From the NCBI GenBank assembly GCA_007922195.1, contig ML682003.1, positions 2,724,360-2,788,359 on the forward strand: 64,000 bases of DNA, written 5' to 3'. The stretch comes from Podocnemis expansa (lineage: Eukaryota > Chordata > Testudines > Podocnemididae). The notes beneath the pieces were generated by a model. That model saw nothing but the letters and a program-made list of their open reading frames with translations, ran no database searches and had not been told where the DNA came from. Positions within the stretch are counted from its first letter, which is position 1. Every line of letters begins with the position of its first letter. The position numbers were made by a program, and so were the translations under genes. Below are positions 51,526 through 63,802 of this stretch, piece after piece.

Positions 51526-54500
51526 ATTTAAACTATAGGTGGTCTTGATGCAGCTGAGGCTGCCAGAGGCTTGTAAGGTCATCGGGACTAAAGTTAGGCA
51601 TCTGCTTATGAACTTTGCTAAACTAGGGCTTCACTTTGGACTTGGATAAGAATCCAAATTTTTCCAAAGGTGAGGGACAGTGGGATTTAGATCCTCTGTT
51701 CTAGTTCAACTGCAGCATTCATTTCAGCCTTTCTGATACAAGACAAACGCAATGTTTAAACAATAAATGACATCCCCCAGTCTGCTAGACAAGGTGATGC
51801 CAATAAAACAACGCAGAGCAGTGGTCTGGGAGTCTCACAGGGCCAGGAGCTTTGTGGAACCCAAACTCCACCATTCTCAAGTCAAATCCCAGCACATTAA
51901 ATGCTCTTTGCCATGCCAGTGAACCAGAGAAACTTAAACCCACCCCAACTAAACACCTGAGAAGTGTGAGAGACCTTGTCTGTCCTTTAGGGGAATTGTG
52001 GGAAGGTTTTGGAAGACTATCACCAGTCCAGTGATTTTTTCCTACATCCTCTCTGCAAAGTGAATGAGATCCAGCTCCACTGAGAGCAGACCCCAGGCTC
52101 TAATCTGTAACCCCTCCCAAGCTGAATAAGCTAGACCATCCGTAAAGCACCTCCAAACCTAACTCAGGTTTTTCTGTAGGGGAATGAAGGCTAAACCCCA
52201 GGCAAGAGCCAGAGTTCGGCACAGTGTAGACATACCCTTGGGAGAGTTTAAAGTCATTCTAGGGCTGCTCTAAACTATAGCGGGGGCAACGGCCCTAGGA
52301 GCCGGGAGCTGAAAAGGGCTCCCTGGTGGGTCTCTCTAACCCACAGCTCTGCCCAGACTTTCCAATTGCAGCTGGCAGTTCATCCCCAAACACTGCACCC
52401 TCCTTTGTACTACAGCTTTAAGCGGATGATAGCTCTCTCATTTTTGCTCATTGGAGGATTCGGTTCATTTTGCCAAGCATAAACTACACCTCTCTTCTGA
52501 TGACGGAGTGCAAGGATTTCCATGTTCTCATCAAACCAGTCTTGATGGTGGCAACTGGAATATCCAGTCGATTCACTGCAGACTTTGTGAATAATGGAAG
52601 GAAATTCTCAAATGTTCCTCTTCTCACCCCTCGTATGTACACACACACAGGCTGCCCTTATGTGTTTGAGTGGGAGTATGGGAGACATCATGGGTTGTGA
52701 GGCACTGCTGTATCTTTTAATGGACTAAAGCTGTTTCCATGACAGTCAGCGGGAAAACTTCTAAGTAGAGCTGCCCCAAAATTTTCCACTGTAATGTGAC
52801 ACCCCCAGAAAATGCTGATTTGTGAAAGCTGAATGTTTCTCAGAAGGGTGTCACCTTTCAAGAAAATTTGTTCTGAGATCAAAGTTGAAAGAAAGATCAA
52901 AGCTGAAAAATTCCACATTGCCCTCTCAGAAATGGAGTTTTTCTTTTTAATTTTCCATTTTGAAAAAAACCCTAGTTCTCAGTTCTTTGATTGTGTTATA
53001 GAATGTAATATTCAATGGAGGAGAAACATAGGTCAAAATAAGAAGCAAGCATTTCAATTTCATAGAAACCAGAGCCTTACTGGAGGCGGGGGGGAGTAGG
53101 GGTGGCAGGTAGCACCAGGACGCTGGACTGGCCCAAGGCTTAGGAGGTGGGGACGCAGGAGGCTCTGAGGGGAGCACAGCCTCCTATACCCCTCCACCAT
53201 CATGAAAGGCTGACCAAGGCAGGTGGGGGGACAAGGAGAGGAGACTGCCCTGCCCCAGCCAGGACTGGGCTGGAGAGCCGAGGGGGGTAAGTCCTGGGGG
53301 AGGTGCCAGGCCCAGGCAGCCCGCTACGATGGGCGGTGGGTGCAGGAGGTATTGGGGCACCCTCAGTACCTCCCTCTCATGGCATCTGAAGGGCAGCCAA
53401 ACCTCAAGCCTGAGTCAGTGCCCAGCTGGAGAGGCAGACGTGGGGCGAGGAGGCGTCTCCGTCTGGGCCAAACTTGCTCAGGGGGCACAGGAGGTGCCGA
53501 GGGCATTTCTCAGTGCCCCCCATGTGTGTGAAGGGTCCCTCATCTCCTCAGGCAAGGGGGGTAAAACTGCCCTGTCCCAGCCTGGGCTAGACAGCAGATG
53601 TGTTGCAGAAGGAGGGGTGGGCACCACACACTGGGTAAATGCAGGGGGCATTTGCAACCCCCCCCGTACCCCTTTTGCAGATACAGACCCCCACCACGAG
53701 GCAGCTGGGATGGTGCCAGGACCCCTCCTGCCCTGCCTGGAGGCAGTGGGCATGAAGAGTGGGGTGCAAATGTGAGCTTGGCCGCCAGGTGCCAGACACC
53801 TTCAATGCGCCACTGGTGGAAACAAAGTGTTTTGATCAACCCCAAATGACTTTTTTTTCTTTTCTTTAAATTTCAGTTCATGAGAAATTTCAAACTCTCT
53901 TGGTTTTATACCATTCTGAACTGGGAGAAATATCTAAACAGCAAAATGCTTCCTAAAACAAAAAAATCCAGTTCCCTCGCTACTCTATTCCCAGGTCCTT
54001 AGATAAGAGATAAGAAAGCCCTAATTCCAGTAAAACCAGTATTTAGTTTTGTTGTCTGGTTTAATTATCCAGTGCCTTCCTTCACAGCCTGGATCAAGGG
54101 ATGCAAAAGGTGGCTTTGGGTGTACGTCATCGTGGTCAGCTTGGACAGGTGAAATGATCACGTATCTTAAAGGAAAGAATCTTGTCTGGATCAAGTTTAT
54201 TCCTAGACATTCCCAATTGCTCTCCATCTCCACCTTGCTCAGCGTGCTGGTGAAGGTCTTGCTGCTGGACCAGTCTGAAAGGAGCTCCCCGGGAGCTTGC
54301 AACAGCCTAGATCAGATGGGGACATATGAGGGAATCTGGCTCCCAACCTGAGTCTGAGCCCTAGTCTATGCTGAGGGCTTTTTCAGAGGCAGTCGACAGC
54401 CATTTATGCAAGGAACATAAAATTCCAGAGTTTCCTCTCGCCATATGTTGGCAAAAAGAGAACTTTGAAATGTTTTTTAGCTCCATCTGAAATCCCAAGG

Positions 54501-54600
54501 AAAACAAGAGCAAATTATTGTTATTCTGACTGTTGCTTTTATCTGTTCATTTAAAATATTTCCAGATAAGGGATTTTGTGTCATGCTACTATTGCATTTA
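51526..54600. other. No supported gene; GC-rich tract 53090-53800
   Basis: Ordinary sequence, then a G-rich block (53090-53800) with overlapping long frames on both strands and no motif; possibly an unrecognised GC-rich MITE. GTGTAGACATACCC at 52224 is a stray Harbinger-like end. Confidence 0.35.
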
Positions 54601-54672
54601 GGATAAACATTTTGATTTCAGAGTGAGTTGCCATCATACAGAAAACACTGGGGACCTACCAACTGTCTGGGG

Positions 54673-54797
54673 CAGAGCTGTAACGAGCGATTCCATGCCC
54701 AGGGCATGTTCTGCACCCTTTAATGGAGCGGCTCCATTGAGCTGCTCTGGGGCACCCGGGGCAAAGCTGTGTTTGCCCCGCCATAGTTATGTCCCTG
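54673..54797. mobile_element. Short hAT-type MITE
   Basis: CAGAGCTGTAACGAGC and CCATAGTTATGTCCCTG are inverted ends. Flanks GTCTGGGG and TTCTGAGG agree at 6 of 8. Confidence 0.6.
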
Positions 54798-55199
54798 TTC
54801 TGAGGATTCTTAAATGGACTGAGGGTTATACACTAACCTGAGCTATGTATGGTGAATGAATGCTGTCCCTGGGCCTAATAAACCTGACGGACACAGCAAA
54901 AAGGTCTATGTGATGGGAGTTTGTAACTCTCAGACTTATGTCTTTATTTAGTGTCCATATTTGTTGGAACTATTTTTTTTTTTTGCATTATTCCTAAAAT
55001 AGTCAGATCCAGCACTCCAGTGGAAATCCAGAATAACTCCACTAGACTCAGAGGAACTACCATGCAGGTGAATGAGATCAGAATTGGGCCCCGATCACCT
55101 TTCATTTGTGAATCTTCAACTGCTTTACAAGGGAGGGTGAATACTGTCTAAACCAGTGTTTCCCAGCTAGTGTGCCATAGTGCTCGTCCCACTATGCCG

Positions 55200-56925
55200 T
55201 GCGTAGCCCCTTAGTGCTACTGCAGTTTTTCCCCATGCGCCTTGGCAGCGCCTGGCAATTCTGCGGTCCTCTCTTTCGTTTCTCAAGGCCTGTTAACACC
55301 CACTGCCGTTCTGATGGCATAATACACAGAGAACCCATTCTATACAACATATAGCAGTTTGGGGTTGTACCCCTTTTATACGCCCTCTGGCTCCCTCTGG
55401 GGAGAAAACTTCATTGGGTTCTCTGATCCCGGGGTGCCCTTCAGATATGGCAGCGGTCCCATTCTCTAGCTTAAGAAGGACCCTTCCTTGGCAGTGGAGT
55501 TCTTCAATATCCATGTATTGAAGAGTTTTTCCTCGTTGGCAGCCCTGGCATGGCATAGTGGTAGAGTCATCCCTCGGGCAAACACCATAGGTACAGAGTC
55601 CGCGGCCTTTATGGTCCTCCTTCGATTCTTCGGTCACCGAGGGGCTGACTAGATGGTAGTAAGAGTTTTCTTCCGTCTCTCTCCTTCCCCCTCACACTTG
55701 AGTGAAGACTTAGAGAGGCAAACCCCGCAAGCTCAGACCAGCGGGGCCCTCTCCTGCACTCTAGAGCCTTGCGGGCCCTAGTAGGACCATCTCGTCAACA
55801 TTGCCTCAAGCCACCTTGCAGTCAATATTTTTCTGGAACCTATCTCCTGCGAGAGCCTGGTTGTGGTGCCGGCTCAGCTGAAAACACGCGCTTCTATGCT
55901 ACCAGGTCGTTAATTAGCATGTCGTAGGCCCCGTCCTGCTTGACTCGACTCTACACTGCAGCTAGTGTCTCGTGGTGTCCTCGGTCACCCTCAAGCCCCT
56001 CTCGCGACCTTGTATCCTTTTCTTTCCTTTACCCAGACAGCTTGCTTGATCACATCCTAGATAAGAGGCATTTTCATTCCCTTACTTCTCCCTGTGTACT
56101 CAGTAGTCGCCAGATCAGTCCATGACTACATGGGTCCTGCAAACCCTTCGGGCGCTCTATGCCTTCCTTTTCTTTGTTCTCATGCGAGACACGCCCACAT
56201 GGCCAGTCTCTTTTGCTAGCTTTTAGTGTTCTCCTTCGAGTCCGCGTGACACGGCCCAGGCCCAGACATTGTAGTCTGTTGGCTACATTCCACATTTTTC
56301 CTCCTAGGCAGGGCACCCGTGCAACCCGTTTTCTTAAGTTGCGTCCTTTTCTCCAGTTCAGGTGACTTTTTCCAACCTGCGTATGCATTCTGCCTCGATG
56401 GGTTCAGTCTTCCCCTGTTCTGGTTGACCCTCAGCTCTTGCTTCTTCTGGGTCTTTCAAGGCCCGCCCGCCTCTTGACTTCAGCGAGTGTCTTGCTGTGG
56501 GGCCTCTACCTTACAGGACTTGTTGCTCTGCTGAAGGTGGAAGTACCAATTCCACCCTCCGTCCATCAGCATGGCTAGTAGTCACCTATTACTGAATGCA
56601 TCCAAGCAGTGCTCGAAGAAGAACGGTGGGTTACTCACCAGTAACCGTCCTTCTTCGAGATGGGCTGCTCAGATCCATTCAGGTCCCTCCCCTCCATCCC
56701 CACTTCTGGAGTTGGCAACTCTAAGGAACTGAGGAGGGGGCGGGGAGGCGGCCATATATATACCTGCAGGTGGCGTGAGGGGCGGTGGCCGCCTCCCCTC
56801 TTCTGACAGGCGAGGACAAGTTTTTTCCGACCAATCCGGCGCTCCGGCACAGAGACACCTATTACTGAATGGATCCAAGCAGCCCATCTCGAAGAAGGAC
56901 GGCTACTGGTGAGTAACCCACCATT
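55200..56925 (+). mobile_element. DIRS-like element, copy C (right part with terminus)
   Basis: CATCAGCATGGCTAGTAGTC (56568) to CAGCCCATCTCGAAGAAGG (56880) aligns block by block with 26066-26390 of copy B, including the doubled end sequence CTTCTTCGAGATGGGCTGCT. A full TATATATA lies at 56754. The left limit is uncertain; 55200-56550 has no usable frame. Confidence 0.55.
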
Positions 56926-56971
56926 GCTCTTTCTTTGGTAACCACTGGGCTTTAGATACTAGTCTCAACAA

Positions 56972-57050
56972 AACAAACAAGGAGTCCCATGGCACTTTTA
57001 AAGACTAACAAATTTATTTATCACATAAGCTTTCATAGTCTCATCAAAGC
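56972..57050 (-). repeat. Penelope-like short repeat, truncated
   Basis: Plus strand AACAAGGAGTCCCATGGCAC, AAAGACTAACAAATTTATT and ATAAGCTTTCATAGTCTCATC; in reverse it ends GATGAGACTATGAAAGCTTAT, a shortened hammerhead-like core. Confidence 0.45.
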
Positions 57051-57460
57051 ACTAAGCTTTGGGGGAGGGATGCAGGAAGGGAAGGGAAACCGGGGGTGTG
57101 TCTTTCTGGTTTGGGCTCACTTGCTAGTAAAATCATGGGATTGTTTCCTATCATTTGCACCTATTAATCAGCTGCACACCTCTTCCTGGTGGGATATGAA
57201 TGGGAAATTTCTCCGTAGCTATATGAAACTCAACATCAGGAATGGACTTTTTTTACTCATGCTTTTCAGGGGCATAAAGATCAGTGTGTCCCAAGCTGCA
57301 TTTCTTCAGCGTGTTTGCTGGGACACAGGGGGTGAATTAAAGGAACCTTCCTTACATAACATTGGTCAGTGTGCCCTCGTCACCTAGGATAGCTAACCAG
57401 ACAGCAAATGTGAAATATCAGGACTGGGGTGGGGAGTAATACGTGCCTATATAAGAAAAA

Positions 57461-57862
57461 GTGCCCGTCCTCATCGAGGGAGATGCCACCTACCCCTTGG
57501 TCCCCTGGCTCTTGAAGCCATACACTGGCCACCTGGACCCCAGCAGGGAGCTCTTCAATAGGAGGCTCAACAGGCGCCCCAAGTTTGTAGAGCATGCCTT
57601 TGGACGGCTCAGTGCCCACTGGAGGTCTCTCCTGACACATCTCCACCTCACCAAGCAAACCATCCCCAAGGTAATCAGCACCTGCATAGCCCATCGCAAT
57701 CTGTGTAAACTGTTGGGGGAGAGGGTCCCCGCTATCTGGGAGAAGGCTGAAGCAGAATGCCTTGCCGGGCGCTTCAAGCAGCTCGAGGCCATGCCCCAGA
57801 TGGAGCGAGCCCAGCAGAGTGGACAGCATCCAAGAGGCGCAGAAGGACCTGTTCTTCACTGA
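57461..57862 (+). pseudogene. Harbinger transposase, C-terminal fragment
   Basis: About 134 residues. EGDATYPLVPWLLKPYTGHL holds the second catalytic Asp region of the DDE domain and FVEHAFGRLSAHWRSLLTHL the final Glu with the AFGRLK-like helix, both standard for HARBI1-type transposases. It then runs to a natural stop, and tandem AATAAA follow at about 57955. The first Asp and the N-terminus are absent, so it is inactive. It cuts and pastes elements with a 3-bp target duplication in the intact family. Confidence 0.85.
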
Positions 57863-58389
57863 GGACCATTGAAGGCTGGGCCTGCCACCAGGCACCCTCG
57901 CCTCTGCCACTCCGCCCATGCCTGTCCCCCACCCGCCACCTCCCCGTCCCCTACACAATAAAATAAATAAAATAAATAGAAACAACTAGACAAAAGAGAA
58001 CCATTTAAAAGGTTTTATTTACAAGAAGGGGGGGTTGGGAGCAATGAGGGGGATTGGGACTTGGGGGAGGACTAGGAAGTTGGGGGAGAACTGAGAAAAC
58101 TGACAACTTCAAGGAGGACTGGGGACCTGAGGGGTGAAGGTTGTGGTGGGGGGTAGTGCTGGCACCTTGGGGGGACATGCCCTGGCTTTCCTGGCGGCCA
58201 CTGCGGGTCTGGAGGCACTGTCAGTAAGGGACACTGGAGTCCCTGGGGGAGGCTACCACGGCCGCAGGAGGGACAAAGTGGTTGGCCAGCTGGTGCGTGC
58301 TGGCCGCCAAGTCCCAGAGGGCCATGCTTGTGGCAATGAGGGCATGAATCTGCCGCTCCAGGGTGATGGTCTGCTGCTCGCCTAAGTCA

Positions 58390-58735
58390 CAGATTCGATG
58401 CTCCCGGCTAGCAGGTTGGTGGGCTCCTTGCCTAGGAAAGCGTGGAGCTCCTCATAGTAGGGGCAGCTGCTGGCACGTGCTCCCCCCTGGCACTGCCTCG
58501 CCTCTTGGACCCAGGCTTAGTCCTGGTGCAGGGCCTCTATCTTAATGAGTCATGTGCCTGTGCCCCTTTGCAGCCAGAGCCTTGGCTATGTCCACATATC
58601 TGCCGGTTGCAGTGGCTGGCCCGCGACCAGGAGAGGATCTCCTCAGCTACCCATATGCTGAGAAGGCTGAGGATCTCGTGGCTCCAAACAAGAGCCCTCC
58701 ATCGTCCCTGGCTGGCACCGCTACCCTGAGACATT
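58390..58735 (-). pseudogene. Harbinger Myb/trihelix-like DNA-binding protein, broken
   Basis: Minus-strand frame with WSHEILSLLSIWVAEEILSW and NRQICGHSQG, a decayed trihelix (W..EI..LL.IW) start. After a frame change a CPYYEELHAFLGKE block appears, the usual end of this protein class. In Harbinger transposons this partner brings the transposase to the nucleus and the ends. Broken by frameshifts. Confidence 0.65.
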
Positions 58736-59344
58736 GCTGCATGGGCAGCTACCAGTTAGTTTGAATTAACGCTGCTCCGCTGGGTTAGTTTAAGCTAATA
58801 AGTTTGAACTAGCCATTACTTCGAAGTAAAGGGAGGTTTTACAACTTCGAAGTAAGTGTTCATTACTTCAAATTAGAACTTCCTTAGTTTGAAGTAATGA
58901 AAGCCAGTGTGGCTCATGCACTAATTTAGCTCAAATTAATCTTGATTAATTTGAACTAAATTTCAAATGTAGACATAGCCATAAAAGCTGAAATGAAACT
59001 AAATGCTTCAACATCATCAAAATGAAATATTTAAAAATGTCCTCAAAATTGACATGTACCTGCAAAACTGCTCAATGAAAATTCCCTTTTTGATGGAAAA
59101 TTGATCCCTTGAAAGATTTGCAACCAGCCTTTGCTATTATGCATGCTTGTCTTTATTCCTCTAGTCAACAGCAACAGGATAAACTTGAGTGAATTTATAA
59201 TCTGGGTGAATTTTATGATTTTTTCCACCTCTGATTTCTATGATCCTTTATCCTGCACATCACTAAAGTTGCACTCCTTGGCATGCTGTATTAGAAGTGG
59301 GAAAACTTGCAATTCCAGTCATTTAACAAATTTTTCATTGTATA

Positions 59345-59456
59345 ATGTTAGAACTTTAGTGGCTAGCACCTTTGCTTAACATGCAGAAGGTCCTGGGTTC
59401 AAGCCTTAGGGGGTTGGACTTGATCTCATGAGGTCCCTTCCAACTCTATGATTCTA
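59345..59456 (+). mobile_element. tRNA-derived SINE, turtle polIII/SINE type
   Basis: TTAGTGGCTAGCACCTTTGC (A-box-like), GGTCCTGGGTTCAAGCC (B-box), then GGGGTTGGACTTGATCTCAT and GAGGTCCCTTCCAACTCTAT with ATTCTAATCTAATC tail repeats. The tail equals the CR1 3-prime end, which lets CR1 reverse transcriptase copy it. Confidence 0.85.
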
Positions 59457-59839
59457 ATCTAATCTAAAATCCACAAACCATTTCTTGCAGAAACTTGTAC
59501 AAGACTGCTGTTTCTGACAGGAAAATAAGCTCTACATAGTTCCCACCTTGTCTTTCTAATGCCCAGTAGATGGCAGGAAATACCTAGGGTCTGATTCTCC
59601 CTTGCCCTTTGTGCTTTATGAAGTCATTTGAGAAAGCACAAAGGGAATGTAAAATGTACTGTTATTATTTGGTAGTGTTTGAAACCTTCTTTGCATAGAG
59701 GGTGAATGATTCCACGCTGTGCACAGTGACAGCAATGGTGAATAAAGTCCCTAGTGACTGCCTGTCCCAGGCCTTCTTGCAGCTACATTAAAATTTGCTG
59801 CTTTTACTTTGTTTCTGGTCTATGGCCATGTCACCTGAG

Positions 59840-59905
59840 TGTCCCTGACCTCAGACACTAAGCAGGGCTGGGCTTGGTTAATACTCAGCTGGGAAACCCT
59901 GTTTC
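59840..59905 (+). repeat. 5S rRNA-derived fragment
   Basis: GACCTCAGACACTAAGCAGG and GCTGGGCTTGGTTAATACTC, then GGGAAACC, follow the internal control region of vertebrate 5S rRNA with several changes. Too short and altered to be a working gene; could be part of a 5S-headed SINE. Confidence 0.5.
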
Positions 59906-59974
59906 CTGACTGATGTCTGGTGAGAGTTTGTTGCTAAAACTCACAAACTGAGGTGTCACAACTCAGGAGTATCC

Positions 59975-60763
59975 ATGCCCTGGAAAAGTTCCTTGACAGT
60001 GTCCACGATGAGACCCGCAAGGAGGAGGTCCCTATCCCGGTGCCAAGGGCTACTGCTACAGCTCTGGAAATGGATGGGATGCCTATGGCAGAGGAAGGAC
60101 ACTGGCAGCAGACAGTGCTCCACGCCTGCTCACATCCCACCCTCCATTGTGGTGAGGAACCGTTATGCGGTGCTGGACACGATGAAGGAGGTAGAGGAGA
60201 TGCCATCCAACCCAGAGGCTGGGGAGATCACAGCCACCTCACCTAAGAGGAAACGTAGGATTGTGGTGATTGGGGACTCCCTCCTGAGAGGAACGGAGGC
60301 ACCCATCTGTCATCCCGACAAGGCCTCTAGAGAGGTATGCTGCCTGCCAGGTGCCCGTATCAGAGATGTTACGGAGGGACTGTCAAAAATCATCCACCCC
60401 TCAGACTACTACCCCATGCTGCTTATCTATGTGGGTACCAATGATACTGCAAGAGGTGATCCTCAGCAGAGCAAAGGTGACTTCAGGGCTCTGGGAGCGC
60501 GGGTGAAGGAGTTTGGAGCACAGGTGGTGTTCTCCTCAATCCTTCCAGTCAAGGCTAGAGGCCTGAGAAAAGAGAAATGTATCCTGGAGGTGAATGCCTG
60601 GCTGCGAAGATGGTGTCGTCAGGAAGGATTTGGCTTCCTTGACCATGGAGTCCTGTTTCAGGACAGAGGATTGATAGGCAGAGATGGCCTTCACCTGTCC
60701 AGGAAGGGGAAGAGCATATTTGGGCACCAACTGGCTGACCTAGTGAGGAGGGCTTTAAACTAG
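59975..60763 (+). CDS. CR1 ORF1 (esterase-domain protein), N-terminally truncated
   Basis: 262-codon open frame. From about residue 95, RRIVVIGDSLLRGTEAPICH carries the GDSL-type Ser of the CR1 ORF1 esterase, followed by YVGTNDTARG and a final GRDGLHLSRKGKSIFGHQ with the Asp-x2-His pair. The esterase binds or modifies lipid or acts in particle formation in CR1; its role is debated. The first residues look out of family, so the true start is lost. Confidence 0.8.
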   Translation: MPWKSSLTVSTMRPARRRSLSRCQGLLLQLWKWMGCLWQRKDTGSRQCSTPAHIPPSIVVRNRYAVLDTMKEVEEMPSNPEAGEITATSPKRKRRIVVIGDSLLRGTEAPICHPDKASREVCCLPGARIRDVTEGLSKIIHPSDYYPMLLIYVGTNDTARGDPQQSKGDFRALGARVKEFGAQVVFSSILPVKARGLRKEKCILEVNAWLRRWCRQEGFGFLDHGVLFQDRGLIGRDGLHLSRKGKSIFGHQLADLVRRALN

Positions 60764-60807
60764 GTTCATCGGGGGAAGGAGACCAAAGCCCACAGGTAAG
60801 TGAGAAT

Positions 60808-63802
60808 GTGGGTGATCTGGGGGGAGGGATGGAACTTGGGAGGTGCTGGGACTGTAGCACCAGCAATAAAAGAGAAGGTAGCTGGAACATGGGGGGAGAA
60901 TCAAACAAATGTCTTAAGGGCTCTACTGAAGCCCCAGTATGCGAGGAGAGTGGGGGAGGAGAACTCCTAGAAAAAATGCAAGGAGGTTTATGTAATAGAA
61001 TTGGAAATCAACATGACAAAATAGGGCAATCGGCCGGGTATCTTAGGTGCCTATACACTAATGCGAGGAGCCTGGGAAATAAGCAAGAAGAATTGGTAAT
61101 ATTAGTGCAGACAAGGAACTATGATATCATAGGAATAACAGAGACGTGGTGGGATAGTCTGCATGACTGGAGCTCTGCCATGGATGGGTATAAACTGTTC
61201 AGGAAGGACAGGCAGGGAAGAAGAGGGGGAGGAGTAGCGTTATATGTAAAAGAGCTCTATGACTGCTCAGAGCTCCATTATGGAAGTGGAAGCGTGCCTG
61301 TAGAAAGTCTGTGGGTTACATTGAGAGGGGAAAGCAACAAGGGGGATGTTGTGGTGGGGGTCTGCTATAGACCACCAGACCAGAAGCAGGAGGTGGATGA
61401 GGTGTTCTCTGGACAATTAGTGGAAGCTTCTAGATCACAGGCCCTGGTGCTGATGGGGGACTTCAATTTCCCTGACATCTGCTGGGAGGCCAATACAGCA
61501 GTGCATGGGCAATCCAGGAAGTTTTTAGAGAGTGTTGGGGACAACTTTCTAGTACAAATGCTAGAGGAACCAACTAGGGACCTTGCACTGCTCGACCTGC
61601 TGCTCACAAACAGGGAAGAATGGATCAGGGACGTAGAGGTAAATGGCAAGCTAGGCAGTAGTGACCATGACATGGTTGAGTTCAGGATGCTGATTAAAGG
61701 AAGGAAGGAAAGAAGCAAAACAAAAACCCTGGACTTCAAAAGAGCAGATTTTGGCTCCCTCAGGGAACTGATGGGCAGGATCCCTTGGGAAGCTAATCTG
61801 AAGGGGAAAGGAGTCCAAGAGAGTTGGTTATATTTTAAAGAAACCCTGCTAAGGGCACAGGAAGTTGCCATTCCAATTAGGAGAAAGAACAAACATGTGA
61901 GGCAGCCAGAATGGCTTAGCCGAGAACTCTGCTCTGAGCTTAAACATAAAAAGGAAGCTTACAGGAAGTGGAAGCTTGGTCGGATGATGAAGGAGGAATA
62001 TAAAGATATTGCTAGGGACTGCAGGGATAAAATCAGAAATGCCAAAGGACAAATGGAGCTGTGGCTAGCGAGGGATGTAAAGGATAACAAGAAGGGGTTC
62101 TACAAGTATGTTAATAATAAGAAGAGGATCAGGGATGGTGTAGGTCCCTTGCTGAATGGGGCAGGCATCCTCGTGACAGAGGATGAGGGAAAAGCTGAAG
62201 TGCTCGATGCTTTTTTTGCTTCAGTTTTCACAGGCAGGTTCAGCTCCCAGCCCACTACCATGGGTGTGGCAGATTGGAGAGAAGAAGACAGGCCCTTGGT
62301 GACAGAAGGTCAGGTTAGGGACTGCTTAAAGAAGCTGGATGTGCACAAGTCCATGGGGCCGGACAAACTGCATCCAAGAGTGCTGAGGGAATTGGCCGAT
62401 GAGATTGCAGCACCGCTGGCCGTTATCTTTCAAAACTCATGGAGAAGGGGGGAGGTGCCAGAGGATTGGAAAAAAGCAAATGTAGTGCCTATTTTCAAGA
62501 AAGGGAAAAAGGAGGATCCGGGGAATTATAGACCAGTCAGCCTCACCTCAATCCCTGGCAAAATTATGGAGCAGATTCTTAAAGAATCCATCCTCAAACA
62601 CTTAGAAGAAAATAAAGTGATCAGGAACAGTCAGCATGGATTTACCAAGGGTAAATCATGTCTGACCAATCTCATTTCCTTCTATGAGCAGATGACTGGT
62701 TTTCTGGATGCAGGAAGAACTGCTGATGTGATATACCTTGATTTTAGCAAGGCTTTTGATACAGTTTCCCACAGCATTCTCATTGGCAAATTAAGGCAGT
62801 ATGGGTTAGATAGGTGGACTATAAGGTGGATAGAAAACTGGCTAGATCAACGGTTTCAGCGTGTAGGAATCAATGGTTCCATGTCTAGCTGGCAGCCAGT
62901 CATGAGTGGTGTGGCCCAGGGCTCGGTCCTGGCGCTGGTTCTGTTCAACATTTTCATCAATGATCTGGATGATGGAATAGACTGCACTCTCAGTAAGTTT
63001 GCGGATGACACCAAGTTGGGGGGACCAGTAGACACGTTGGAGGGCATGGACAGGATTCAGGGAGACCTAGATAAATTGGAACAGTGGGCCAATAGAAATC
63101 TTATGAGCTTCAATAAGGGTGAGTGTAAAATCCTTCACTTGGGACAAAATAAAACCCATGCACTGCTACAGGCTGGGAAACATTCAGCTAAGTAGCAGCA
63201 GTGTAGAAAAGGACCTGGGGGTCATGGTGGATGGGAAGCTGGATATGAGTCAGCAGTGTGCTTTTGCTTCCAAAAAGGCCAATGGCATACTGGGCTGCAT
63301 CAAAAGAAGTGTTACCAGCAGATCAAGGGATGTGATCATTCCCCTCTGTTCTGCACTGGTGAGGCCACATCTAGAATACTGTGTTCAGTTTTGGGCTCCC
63401 CACTACAAAAAGGACAGGGACATGCTAGAGAGAGTTCAGAGGAGGGGAACCAAAATGATTCAAGGGCTGGGGCACAAGCCCTATGAGGAAAGACTGAAAG
63501 CATTAGGCTTATTTAGTCTGCAGAAGAGAAGATTGAGGGGGGATTTGATAGCAACCTTCAGCTACTTGAAGGGATGCTCTAAGGAAGATGGAGCTCGACT
63601 GTTCTTGGTGGTAACAGAGGACAGAACGAGGAGCAATGGTCTCAAGTTGCGGTTAGGGAGGTTGAGGCTGGATATTAGAAAAAACTTTTTTACTAGGCGA
63701 GTGGTGAAGCCTTGGAATGAGCTGCCGAGGGAGGTGGTGGAGTCTCCATCTTTGGAGGTGTTTAAGGCCCGGCTGGACAAAACCATGACGGGGATGGTTT
63801 AG
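60808..63802 (+). pseudogene. CR1 ORF2: endonuclease and reverse transcriptase, one frameshift
   Basis: Frame 60808-63195 then 63119-63802 in another frame. The APE-type endonuclease runs from LRCLYTNARSLGNKQEEL through IIGITETWW, LMGDFNFPDICW and SSDHDMVEF. Reverse transcriptase has NYRPVSLTSIPGKIMEQIL, DFSKAFDTVSH and the catalytic KFADDTKLGG. The PQGSVLGP motif reads AQGSVLAL here, an unusual change at a conserved place. The C-terminal part ([18 protein letters not shown]) follows in the shifted frame. It nicks DNA and copies its RNA at the nick; the frameshift and motif change suggest an inactive copy. Confidence 0.9.

Larger units (their letters stand above)
57455..58980 (+). mobile_element. 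PIF/Harbinger DNA transposon, 5-prime truncated
   Basis: Contains the C-terminal part of a Harbinger transposase on the plus strand and a Myb/trihelix-type frame on the minus strand, the two-gene layout of the superfamily. It ends in palindromic TTAGTTTGAA/ACTTCGAAGT repeats and the terminus AATGTAGACATAGCC. That terminus is the same as in the MITEs at 6520 and 50616. The left terminus and transposase N-terminus are missing. Confidence 0.8.

Noticed and set aside
53223..53775. Overlapping 91-148-codon frames
   Set aside because: G-rich tract with frames on both strands, no splice or family support.
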